DNA from: Candidatus Accumulibacter meliphilus
Lineage (GTDB): Bacteria > Pseudomonadota > Gammaproteobacteria > Burkholderiales > Rhodocyclaceae
Direction: 5' to 3'
NCBI GenBank assembly: GCA_003332265.1
Contig: QPGA01000012.1
Location: 22,770-86,769, forward strand
DNA length: 64,000 nucleotides
Positions 36,890 through 45,022 of this stretch are shown here, one piece after another. The notes beneath the pieces are model-generated. The model did not search any database. It worked only from the letters and a program-made list of their open reading frames with translations, and was not told the origin of the DNA. Position 1 is the first letter of the stretch, and each line of letters opens with the position of its first letter. Made by a program: the position numbers and the translations under genes.

Positions 36890-37339
36890 CTACTTGCCAG
36901 CCGCTTCGCGCTTTTTGCGCGAGGTGGGCATCAACATCGCTTCGCCATCGATGACCACGGTGTCACCCACGGTGCACACGGTGTCGAGCGCCACTCGGCC
37001 CTTTTCGGCGAACACTTCCTTGACCGTCACCTTGGCATGCACCGTGTCGCCGGGACGCACCGGCGCGCGGAAACGCAAGGACTGGTTCATGTAAATACAG
37101 CCGGGCCCGGGCAAGCGATTGCCGAGCACCGCCGAGATCAGGCTGGCGGATAGCATGCCGTGCGCGATACGGCCGCCAAACATCGTCGTGCGCGCAAAAT
37201 CCTCGTCCATATGCACCGCATTGACGTCGGTGGACACGCCAGCAAACAGGACCAGATCTGCGTCAGTAATGGTCTTGGCAATTTCCGCGCTCATACCGAC
37301 CGACAAGTCTTCAATATCGTAACCGTTCTGGGGATTCAT
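36890..37339 (-). CDS. phaJ: (R)-specific enoyl-CoA hydratase (MaoC/PhaJ type)
   Basis: 149 residues, single hot-dog fold. The catalytic Asp/His dyad is visible in STDVNAVHMDEDFA, and the FGGRIAHGMLSASLI motif follows. PhaJ hydrates crotonyl-CoA to (R)-3-hydroxybutyryl-CoA or the reverse, linking polyhydroxybutyrate to the EMC pathway. It is last in the minus-strand EMC gene set, after the quinone-reductase-like gene with a 204-bp gap holding a perfect palindrome. The start at 37339 has AAAGG seven bases upstream; an open frame to 37414 gives an unrelated extension. Confidence 0.88.
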   Translation of the reverse strand: MNPQNGYDIEDLSVGMSAEIAKTITDADLVLFAGVSTDVNAVHMDEDFARTTMFGGRIAHGMLSASLISAVLGNRLPGPGCIYMNQSLRFRAPVRPGDTVHAKVTVKEVFAEKGRVALDTVCTVGDTVVIDGEAMLMPTSRKKREAAGK

Positions 37340-37364
37340 GATAGGCCTTTCATAATGATTATCA

Positions 37365-37382
37365 GCACGGACATGTCCGTGC
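37365..37382. promoter_or_regulatory. 18-bp perfect palindrome upstream of phaJ
   Basis: GCACGGACATGTCCGTGC, 26 bp upstream of the phaJ start, in a locally AT-rich stretch. It is a candidate operator for a dimeric regulator; the regulator is unknown. Confidence 0.5.
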
Positions 37383-37543
37383 CCAGGGAAAACGGCAGCA
37401 GCGATCGCTGGCACCGGTGCATTTTTTTCAAAAATAGAAAAGAGCTTGAATCTAAAATGTCGCGAGGAGGATAATGTTTAATAAACGACAAGGAGTATCT
37501 CTGATATTGGTACAGTGGTCAATCCAAACGGCACCGGGGTGGT

Positions 37544-38521
37544 TCAATCCATAGTAATCACCACCTTGCCGGTCGATTTTCTGCTCACCACCTGCTCAAG
37601 CGCTTCACACGCCTGCTCCAGTGGATAGGTCGCCGAGACATGCGGCTTGATCGCGCCGTCGAGATACCAGCGAATCAGCGTCTGAAAACTCTCGGTCATC
37701 ACCGCGGGGTTCAAGTCCACGTACGCCGGCCAGTTGACACCGATGACGTCCACGTTCTTGACCAGCAAGTGATTGGCCGGAATCTGCGGCACGCCGCCAG
37801 CGGCGAAGCCGATGATCAGGATGCGCCCTTCGAAAGCGATACTGCGTAGCGAAGCGGTAAACAAGTCGCCGCCAACCGGATCGTAGACCACATCGGCACC
37901 GCGACCGGCGGTCAATTCCTTGATCCGTTCACGAACGTCATCACGGCTGGAATCAATCAGATGATCGGCGCCGTGCGCGCGGGCGACTTCGAGTTTTGCC
38001 GGGCTGCTGGCAGTGGCAATCACCGTCGCCCCCAGTTGTTTGCCAATCGCGACAGCGGTCAAGCCGACGCCGCCGGAGGAGCCATGGACGACCAGAGTTT
38101 CGCCGGCACGCAAGCGGGCCCGGTGCCACAAGGCGATATGCGATGTGCCAAACACCACAGGAAAGGCAGCAGCGTGCTGCCAGGACATTTCCGCCGGAAT
38201 CCGCAGGCAGCGCTGCACATCGGCGATGGCCTGCTCGGCATAACCGCCACAGGGCAGCATGGCCAGCACCCGATCGCCACGGGCAAACCCTTTTACGCCT
38301 GTCCCCAACTCCAGCACCTCGCCGGAAATTTCAAAGCCCGGACTGAAGGGAAGCGCTGGCTGTTTTTGATATTGGCCGCGGGTGATCAGGCTGTCGGCGA
38401 AATTGACGCCGCAGGCGCGGACCCGGATGTGCAGCTGGCCAGGACCAGGGCAAGCTTCGGCAAGTTCCTCCAGCTGCAAGGATGATGGACCGCTCAGTTC
38501 ACGGCAGACGATGGCTCGCAT
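37544..38521 (-). CDS. NADPH:quinone oxidoreductase-type MDR dehydrogenase
   Basis: 325 residues of the medium-chain dehydrogenase/reductase family without catalytic zinc ligands. N-terminal GroES-like domain (VRACGVNFADSLITRGQYQ) and NADPH-binding site VVHGSSGGVGLTAVAIGKQLG. It belongs to the quinone reductase/zeta-crystallin group and also resembles short acryloyl- or crotonyl-CoA reductases. Located between ccr and phaJ on the same strand, so it may reduce an enoyl-CoA in the pathway; substrate is not established. Confidence 0.85.
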   Translation of the reverse strand: MRAIVCRELSGPSSLQLEELAEACPGPGQLHIRVRACGVNFADSLITRGQYQKQPALPFSPGFEISGEVLELGTGVKGFARGDRVLAMLPCGGYAEQAIADVQRCLRIPAEMSWQHAAAFPVVFGTSHIALWHRARLRAGETLVVHGSSGGVGLTAVAIGKQLGATVIATASSPAKLEVARAHGADHLIDSSRDDVRERIKELTAGRGADVVYDPVGGDLFTASLRSIAFEGRILIIGFAAGGVPQIPANHLLVKNVDVIGVNWPAYVDLNPAVMTESFQTLIRWYLDGAIKPHVSATYPLEQACEALEQVVSRKSTGKVVITMD

Positions 38522-38660
38522 GCTGGGAAATTCTCCATGGTTGCGGAGAAAAGCTCCTCCCCGTCGCGAAAGACGGGAAGGGTCTTTGTGGACTCGCCTG
38601 CCTGGCCAGGCAGAGATTAGGCCAGAGGCCAGGCAGCGGCGTCGATTGAAACGGCTGCGA

Positions 38661-40415
38661 CTAGTCGCCGATGATCTTGCGCACCACGTCGGTCATCGAA
38701 ATAACCCCGACCGGCTGACCCTGCTCGGTGACGACCAGGCGATGCATGCGCCGTCCGGTCATCAGGCTGACCGCGTCGCTCAACAGCATTTCCGCATCGC
38801 AGGTCGCGCAACCCGGGGTCATGACTTCGCTGGCCAGCATCGAGCGTGCCTGATCCGGAGTGCGGCCCTGCCGCGCCAGCACCATATCGGTCTGCGACAC
38901 GACGCCGACTGCCGCGCCCTGCGCATCCATGACTACCACCGCATGGATTTCGTTGCCGACCATGATCTTGGCCACGGCGCCGACGGTATCATCCGGCGCG
39001 CAGGAAATGATGCCACGATGCATCAAATCGCGAACCTTGCTGCCGTCGTCGGCAATGGTGATCGGCTCGCCCTCGGCAATGTCCGGCAAGGGCGTGGACA
39101 TCGGGTACGGCGCCGGCGTGGTATGCACGTCGCCCTTGGGCAGCGTCGGTTGTACCATTGCCACCGCCGGCTTGCCACTGGCACCGAGACCGAACTCGGT
39201 GGCGCCGATGAGCACCGACATGTTGCCGTGCGGGTGTTTGTTGTCGGCCATCAACTGATGGGCAATCGGTAGTTCTTCATAGGTAAACGCCCGCGACATA
39301 CAGGGATCAAGCTGGCCGCTCTGCGCCAACTCGTTCATCTCGTTGCACTGCTTGGTATTGGCGAAATGCGAGCCTTGCAGACGCTTTTGCCGCATCCACA
39401 GGTAGCGCAAATCGACCGTCGCATTGTAGCCGCTGGTACCGGCGCAGACCACCACCATGCCGCCGGTTTCGCAAACAAAAATCGAACTCGGAATAGTCGT
39501 TTCGCCGGGATGCTCGAAGACAATGTTCGGCGCCCGCTTTTCACCCAGCACTTCCCAGATTTTTGCACCGAAGCCGCGCACACCCTTCAACCACTTGGCG
39601 TAGCCGGCATTGTCCTTCCAGTGCGGCAACATGCCCCAATGATCGAAGTCATTGCGGTTGATGCAGCCCTTGGCGCCCAACTTCATGCAGTAGTCGTATT
39701 TGTCCTCGCCCGAAACGATGGCCACGGAGGTTGCACCCACCGCTTTGGCGATTTGAATCGCCATCGAGCCGAGACCGCCCGCGCCACCCCAGATCAAGGC
39801 CACGTCGCCCTTCTTGACCGAACTGCTTTCCCAGCCGTGCAGCATCCGCCAGGCGGTCGCTGCAACCAGGACATAGGCAGCGGCCTGTTCCCAGTTCATG
39901 TGCTTGGGCTTGGGCATGCACTGTTGCGCCTGCACTCTGGTGAATTGGGCAAAACTGCCGTAATTGGTCTCGTAACCCCAGATCTTGAACGACGGCGAGT
40001 ACATCGGATCGCCACCTTTTTTGACCCACGCACAATTGCGATCATAGGTCCCGCAATGCATGACCACTTCGTCGCCCACCTTGACGTTGGTGACGTCTTT
40101 GCCCACCGCGTAGACGATGCCGGAGGCATCGCTACCGCCGATATGGAAGTCTTCGGGCTCGCCGGCCTTGTTGCGCGCGCCGATCACATTGACGGGAACA
40201 CCCATCCCCGCCCACACGTTGTTGTAGTTGATTCCCGCCGCCATCACGTAGACGAGAACCTCGTCGTCAGCAATTGACGGCGTATTCACCACTTCCTTCT
40301 GGAACGCTGCTGTCGGCTGGCCAAAGCGCTCGGCACGAATCAGCCAGGCGTGCATCTGTTCCGGAACTTCGCCCAGGGGAGGCTTGTTACCCACTTCGTA
40401 AAGCTGCTTGCTCAT
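38661..40415 (-). CDS. ccr: crotonyl-CoA carboxylase/reductase fused to a tandem CBS domain
   Basis: 584 residues; typical Ccr is about 430. Residues 1-430 are Ccr: substrate region [15 protein letters not shown] (Asn63-66), [13 protein letters not shown] with Glu149, NADPH loop GGAGGLGS (210-217), and FEHPGETT with the conserved His. It reductively carboxylates crotonyl-CoA to ethylmalonyl-CoA with NADPH and CO2. A linker (about 430-460) leads to two CBS motifs ([40 protein letters not shown]) ending at the stop. CBS pairs bind adenosine nucleotides, so energy-state control is inferred. AAGGAG eight bases upstream. It follows meaB by 32 bp. Confidence 0.95.
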   Translation of the reverse strand: MSKQLYEVGNKPPLGEVPEQMHAWLIRAERFGQPTAAFQKEVVNTPSIADDEVLVYVMAAGINYNNVWAGMGVPVNVIGARNKAGEPEDFHIGGSDASGIVYAVGKDVTNVKVGDEVVMHCGTYDRNCAWVKKGGDPMYSPSFKIWGYETNYGSFAQFTRVQAQQCMPKPKHMNWEQAAAYVLVAATAWRMLHGWESSSVKKGDVALIWGGAGGLGSMAIQIAKAVGATSVAIVSGEDKYDYCMKLGAKGCINRNDFDHWGMLPHWKDNAGYAKWLKGVRGFGAKIWEVLGEKRAPNIVFEHPGETTIPSSIFVCETGGMVVVCAGTSGYNATVDLRYLWMRQKRLQGSHFANTKQCNEMNELAQSGQLDPCMSRAFTYEELPIAHQLMADNKHPHGNMSVLIGATEFGLGASGKPAVAMVQPTLPKGDVHTTPAPYPMSTPLPDIAEGEPITIADDGSKVRDLMHRGIISCAPDDTVGAVAKIMVGNEIHAVVVMDAQGAAVGVVSQTDMVLARQGRTPDQARSMLASEVMTPGCATCDAEMLLSDAVSLMTGRRMHRLVVTEQGQPVGVISMTDVVRKIIGD

Positions 40416-40447
40416 CAGGATGCTCCTTCGTTGGTTGAACTACTCGA

Positions 40448-41446
40448 TCAATCTGACGACTTGAATCTGGAAATAATCTGCTGCCGCATACGCTGACATT
40501 CTTCGAATTGATTGCCAGGTGTTTCCTTGAGGCGCCTGCCGATTTCAGCATAGCCACCGACCAGCTCGATGCCAAAAGTTCCGAACTCCTCTTTCAATAC
40601 CCGCACTACCCAGGCACTCTGGTGACGGGTGCGCAGTTTGTCCAGCAAGCCAGCGTCAGCGAGAAAGCTGCGATGCCTGGCGAAATGCCCATGCAGCGCT
40701 TTTATCCCGCTATTCATCGTCGCGCTCACCAGGCACACCGGATAATCCCAACCGTCCCGGCGATCCTGCCGGGGAGCGCTACGGCCGATTTCGCTGGCTG
40801 TCTTGTGCGCCGGAGCGCCAAGGTCAGACTTATTGACTGCGAAAACATCCGGAATCTCGATGATTCCCGACTTCAAATACTGGATCGTGTCGCCCGAGGC
40901 CGGCTGCGCCACATAACAGACTGTGTCGCCGATCTCGGCAATATCGATTTCCGTTTGCCCGACGCCAACGGTCTCGATCAGCACGATATCGAAACAGGCC
41001 AGCAGCAGCCAGCTCATTGGCCAGACCTCGCTCGCCACGCCGCCCAACTGGTTGCGGTTGGCCAGTGAGCGAATGAACAGGCCTTCGTCGTAGGACGCGT
41101 TCTTGATACGAATGCGATCACCCAGCAAAGCGCCACCGCCCAATTCGGGGCGACTGGATGGATCGACAGCCAGCACTCCGACGGTCCTGCCGGCCAGGCG
41201 CCACTCGCGAATCAGCGCCGCAACGAGTGACGATTTCCCGGCGCCGGGAGGGCCCGTTACGCCAATGAGGTGGCCGTCATTGAGCGCCCGCTCGCCGGAC
41301 AGCGCCGCCAGCAAACGTGCCGAGCGCTGACGCGCGGCCGCCAGCTTGTTGTCCAGCAGATTCAGACCACTGGCCACCGCCGCACGCTCCCGGCGCAGTA
41401 TCCGCACGGCCAACTGCTCGGGATCGGGAAGCGGCACCTGGGTCAT
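40448..41446 (-). CDS. meaB: MeaB-type GTPase chaperone of the B12 mutase
   Basis: 332 residues of the ArgK/MeaB G3E family. P-loop VTGPPGAGKSSLV, switch region VDPSSRPELGGGALLGDR, Walker B ETVGVGQTEID and the NKSD specificity motif. It protects and reloads adenosylcobalamin-dependent acyl-CoA mutases. It starts seven bases after the ecm stop, which fits service to that mutase. I prefer ATG 41446; an upstream in-frame ATG at 41494 would overlap ecm. No strong ribosome site is seen, suggesting translational coupling. Confidence 0.93.
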   Translation of the reverse strand: MTQVPLPDPEQLAVRILRRERAAVASGLNLLDNKLAAARQRSARLLAALSGERALNDGHLIGVTGPPGAGKSSLVAALIREWRLAGRTVGVLAVDPSSRPELGGGALLGDRIRIKNASYDEGLFIRSLANRNQLGGVASEVWPMSWLLLACFDIVLIETVGVGQTEIDIAEIGDTVCYVAQPASGDTIQYLKSGIIEIPDVFAVNKSDLGAPAHKTASEIGRSAPRQDRRDGWDYPVCLVSATMNSGIKALHGHFARHRSFLADAGLLDKLRTRHQSAWVVRVLKEEFGTFGIELVGGYAEIGRRLKETPGNQFEECQRMRQQIISRFKSSD

Positions 41447-41453
41447 GCGCGGG

Positions 41454-43472
41454 TCAGGGCAGCGGTCCAAGGCGTCCCAGCCCGTTGGCGGCACGGATTA
41501 CGTCCACCATATCCGCCATGATGGTATTGAAACTGAAATCCTTGGGCGTATAGACCGCACTGACGCCCAGCGCCGCCAGTTTCGTCGCATCCTCCTGTGG
41601 GATGATCCCACCGGCGATCACCGGCACGCTTGCCAGATCGCGTACGCGCAGTTCGTCGAGGACCGACTCCACCAGTTCCATATGGCTTCCCGACAGTATC
41701 GACAGGCCAACCATGTGCACGCCCTCTTCCTCGGCGGCCTGGGCAATCTGTTGCGGCGTCAGCCGGATACCGTCGTAGACCACCTCGAAGCCAACGTCCC
41801 TGGCCTTGACGGCAACCTGTTCCGCGCCGTTCGAGTGTCCGTCCAGGCCCGGTTTGCCGACCAATAACTTCAGGGGACGGCCCAAAGCCTCGCCCGTACT
41901 GGCGACGCGGGCCCTGAGCTCGGTGACCTGATCCTTCTTGCCAAGCACGGCGCGGCTGTCGATGGCGATGTCGATTCCCGTCGGTGGCCTGAACTCGCCG
42001 AACACTGCGCGCAGCGAATCGCCCCATTCGCCGGTACTGACTCCCGCCAGGGCGCAGCGAATCGAACTGGGCATGATGTTTTCACCGCTCCTGGCGGCAT
42101 CCCCAAGCCCCTGCAAGGCAGCCTGCACGTCGGCGTCGTTGCGGTTTTTTCGATGCGCCTGCAGGCGTTCGATCTGCTCGCGTTCGGCGGCCGGATCGGT
42201 TTTCATGATGCCGCCATCGCTGCCCAGGGTCAGTGGCGATTCGGCGCTTTCCTGGAAACAGTTGACGCCGATGATTTTCAGCTCGCCCGACTCGATGGCA
42301 CGCAGGCGCTTCATATGACTGGCGACCAGTTCACGCTTGACGTAGCCGGATTCGATGGCGGCGATGATGCCGCCCTGCGCTTCGACATTGGCGATCTCTT
42401 TTCTGGCGCCTTCGACCAGTTGCCTGACCTTGGCAGCAATGACCGGCGAGCCATCGAAGATATCTTCGTACTCCAGCAGATCGGTTTCGAATGCCAGTAC
42501 CTGCTGCATGCGCAGCGCCCATTGTTGATCCCAGGGGCGCGGCAAACCCATGGCCTCGTTCCAGGCGGGAAGCTGGATGGCGCGCGCCCGCGCACCTTTC
42601 GACAGCGCCACCGCGAGCATCTCCAGAACGATTCGCTGGACGTTGTTTTCCGGCTGCGGCTCGGTGAGGCCGAGCGAGTTCACCTGTACGCCATAACGGA
42701 AGCGCCGCAGCTTCGGGTCTTCAACCTTGTAGCGGGTGAGGGTCAGCTCATCCCACATTTCGCCGAAGGCGCGCAGCTTGCAGCACTCCTCGACGAAGCG
42801 GATGCCGGCGTTGACGAAGAAGGAGATACGCTCGACGACCTGTGAAAACTCGTCCGGCCTGATCTCGCCAGAGGCCTGCACCCGGTCCAGAACCGCCATC
42901 GCTGCGCACAGTGCATAGGCCAGTTCCTGAACCGGTGTCGCCCCCGCCTCCTGCAGATGGTAACTGCAGATGTTGGTCGGATTCCACTTCGGCACGTGCT
43001 TGATGGTGTAGTTGATGGTGTCGGCGATCAAGCGCATCGACGGGCCCGGCGGATAGATGTAGGTGCCGCGCGACAGGTATTCCTTGATGATGTCGTTCTG
43101 GGTCGTGCCGCTCAATTTTTTCGGATCGATTCCCCGCCGTTGTGCCAGGCCGATGTACAAGGACAGCAACCATGGTGCGGTGGCATTGATGGTCATCGCC
43201 GTATTCATCTGATCGAGCGGGATCTGGTCGAACAACTGGTCCATATCCTCGATATGCGATATCGGCACGCCGACCTTGCCGACTTCGCCCCGCGCCAGGG
43301 GACTGTCGGCGTCGTAACCGGTCTGCGTCGGCAAATCGAAGGCCACCGACAATCCCGTCTGACCTTTGGCCAGATTGGTTCGATAAAGCGTGTTCGACGC
43401 CTTCGCCGAGCTGTGACCACTATAGGTGCGCATCAACCATGGTCGATCGCGTTTCGTTTGCAGAACATCCAT
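41454..43472 (-). CDS. ecm: ethylmalonyl-CoA mutase (B12-dependent)
   Basis: 672 residues, one chain. The catalytic barrel (RTYSGHSSAKASNTLYRTNL; FDLPTQTGYDADSP) and a C-terminal cobalamin domain with DGHSNGA (Asp544, His546 as lower axial ligand) and GLSILSGSHMEL. Length and the single-chain layout match MeaA-type ethylmalonyl-CoA mutase, which makes methylsuccinyl-CoA. Position between a MaoC gene and meaB, with ccr downstream, supports ethylmalonyl- over methylmalonyl-CoA as substrate. It starts two bases after the MaoC stop. Confidence 0.94.
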   Translation of the reverse strand: MDVLQTKRDRPWLMRTYSGHSSAKASNTLYRTNLAKGQTGLSVAFDLPTQTGYDADSPLARGEVGKVGVPISHIEDMDQLFDQIPLDQMNTAMTINATAPWLLSLYIGLAQRRGIDPKKLSGTTQNDIIKEYLSRGTYIYPPGPSMRLIADTINYTIKHVPKWNPTNICSYHLQEAGATPVQELAYALCAAMAVLDRVQASGEIRPDEFSQVVERISFFVNAGIRFVEECCKLRAFGEMWDELTLTRYKVEDPKLRRFRYGVQVNSLGLTEPQPENNVQRIVLEMLAVALSKGARARAIQLPAWNEAMGLPRPWDQQWALRMQQVLAFETDLLEYEDIFDGSPVIAAKVRQLVEGARKEIANVEAQGGIIAAIESGYVKRELVASHMKRLRAIESGELKIIGVNCFQESAESPLTLGSDGGIMKTDPAAEREQIERLQAHRKNRNDADVQAALQGLGDAARSGENIMPSSIRCALAGVSTGEWGDSLRAVFGEFRPPTGIDIAIDSRAVLGKKDQVTELRARVASTGEALGRPLKLLVGKPGLDGHSNGAEQVAVKARDVGFEVVYDGIRLTPQQIAQAAEEEGVHMVGLSILSGSHMELVESVLDELRVRDLASVPVIAGGIIPQEDATKLAALGVSAVYTPKDFSFNTIMADMVDVIRAANGLGRLGPLP

Positions 43473-43474
43473 GG

Positions 43475-44656
43475 CTAGCCCCTTTTCCTGATCAAGAGAC
43501 GTCTCTCGATCTCAAAAATCTTCGCATCGATCTTCTCCCTGGCCAGCGCTTTCTTGTCGCCTTCCTTGACGAACAAATCCGCGCCGTATTCGGCAAGGGC
43601 CCTGGCCGCACTGATGTTCTTGACGCCGATCAGCTGGAAACTCACGATGCCGAACTTCGCGCTCAAGTCGCCCGGCGCATCTTCGGCAGCCAGTACCCGC
43701 GACAGGGCGGCAACGGTATCGCCACTGACCGACGGCTGCGTGTGATAGCCCTCGGTAAAACCCAGTTCCCAAACGCTGTTCTCGCTGACATCGCGACTGG
43801 CCAGACCTTCCAGCCAGGCGAAGACCAGGCCGCCATAAACGATGGGATCACCGCTCATCTTGCCGGACAGGCCGGAACTGAAGACGCGATCGAAATGCAG
43901 CGGATGCGTATTGCCCACCGCGTAGGTCAGTGGCAAGTGCTCGTCAGTGATTGTTCGGCCATTGGCATGGACAATGATTTCGCCGACGGAGAAGTCCTCG
44001 AAATAGGAGTTTGGACCAGTCAGGCCGGAAGGGAGCGACTCGGGAAACTCCGGCAGGGCGACCTCGGCATCCGCGACCCAGGGGAAGGCCGGCATCACGG
44101 ACGACGGCGGCAAGGGCGTCGTTGGCGGACCATCGCCCTGCCCGCCGACCATGATTTTCCGCTCGTATTGCAGCACCACTTCGTCATTCTGGTTGAGGCC
44201 CAGGGTACGGATGGTGACAATGCCCGGCTTGCCGGCACCGCGCTCCTTGCGGTCCATGACCTTGGTCAGCGAGCGAATCGTATCCAGCGGATAGACGGGC
44301 CGCAGGAACTGGGCATCGTAATAGCCGAGATTGGCCATCGCCTTTTCAGAATCGTTCTGCACGCCCAGCGAGAGAACGACATTGAAGACCATTTGCGGCG
44401 AAGCGACCAGACCGGCAAAGCCGCTGGCCCGCGCGTACTGGTCATTGACATAGAGCGGATTGCACTGCATGTAGGTACGCGCAAAAGCCTCCATCTGGGC
44501 AGGAAAGAAAGTGAAACCACGCGGGTGAACAAACACCTGCCCCGGTACAAACTCCTCCAGATAGCGGCCATAGTGGGGATAGCGGACTTGCTGCACGTTC
44601 AGCTTCACTTTTTCAGCCAGTTCCACCTGCGCTCGGAAACGAATCGCTTGCGACAT
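43475..44656 (-). CDS. double-hot-dog MaoC-family dehydratase of the EMC operon
   Basis: 393 residues with two MaoC-like halves: VPGQVFVHPRGFTFFPAQME and later YFEDFSVGEIIVHANGRTIT. The second half has the GNTHPLHFDRVF region with Asp/His and IVYGGLVFAWLEG. It is paralogous in layout to Mch at 52753, which starts FFEDFSVGQTIVHATPRTIT, so it may be a second mesaconyl-CoA or methylmalyl-CoA dehydratase. Substrate is unknown. The start at 44656 has GAGGAAG five bases upstream; the annotated frame to 44686 is longer without a site. It is operonic with ecm (2-bp gap). Confidence 0.85.
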   Translation of the reverse strand: MSQAIRFRAQVELAEKVKLNVQQVRYPHYGRYLEEFVPGQVFVHPRGFTFFPAQMEAFARTYMQCNPLYVNDQYARASGFAGLVASPQMVFNVVLSLGVQNDSEKAMANLGYYDAQFLRPVYPLDTIRSLTKVMDRKERGAGKPGIVTIRTLGLNQNDEVVLQYERKIMVGGQGDGPPTTPLPPSSVMPAFPWVADAEVALPEFPESLPSGLTGPNSYFEDFSVGEIIVHANGRTITDEHLPLTYAVGNTHPLHFDRVFSSGLSGKMSGDPIVYGGLVFAWLEGLASRDVSENSVWELGFTEGYHTQPSVSGDTVAALSRVLAAEDAPGDLSAKFGIVSFQLIGVKNISAARALAEYGADLFVKEGDKKALAREKIDAKIFEIERRLLIRKRG

Positions 44657-44707
44657 GAAATCTTCCTCGTACGGTAAGAGTCGCATTCAACCTTCAGCCT
44701 TCACCAA

Positions 44708-44757
44708 TCGCGACTCACGAATCTCCTTTCTCCCGCGGGCGGGAGAAAGCTTGGGCG
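44708..44757 (-). repeat. dispersed repeat, partial reverse copy C
   Basis: GCGACTCACGAATCTCCTTT and the GCGGGCGGGAGAAAGC that follows match the 3' third of the repeat in reverse orientation, directly before full copy D. Confidence 0.7.
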
Positions 44758-44758
44758 A

Positions 44759-44880
44759 ACGGTCATGACAGTCGAGATACCCCGGATGATGGAAGTCATG
44801 ACCGTCTCCCTCTTCCCCCGGCCCTTCTCCCGCAGGGGGAGAAGGGAGGTTCGTGAGTCGCATACGCGACTTTCACATTA
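44759..44880 (+). repeat. dispersed 122-bp repeat, copy D (tandem with E)
   Basis: Full copy, ACGGTCATGAC to TTTCACATTA. It is identical to copy E over nearly its whole length. The 366-bp gap between the MaoC gene and mcd holds only copies C, D and E. Confidence 0.9.
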
Positions 44881-44999
44881 ACGGTCATGACAGTCGAGAT
44901 ACCCCGGATGATGGAAGTCATGACCGTCTCCCTCTTCCCCCGGCCCTTCTCCCGCAGGGGGAGAAGGGAGGTTCGTGAGTCGCATACGCGACTTTCAGA
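44881..44999 (+). repeat. dispersed 122-bp repeat, copy E (tandem with D)
   Basis: Second unit of a head-to-tail pair with period 122 bp; diverges from D only at its last bases. Confidence 0.9.
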
Positions 45000-45022
45000 T
45001 CAAATGCAGACTGAAGCCGGAC

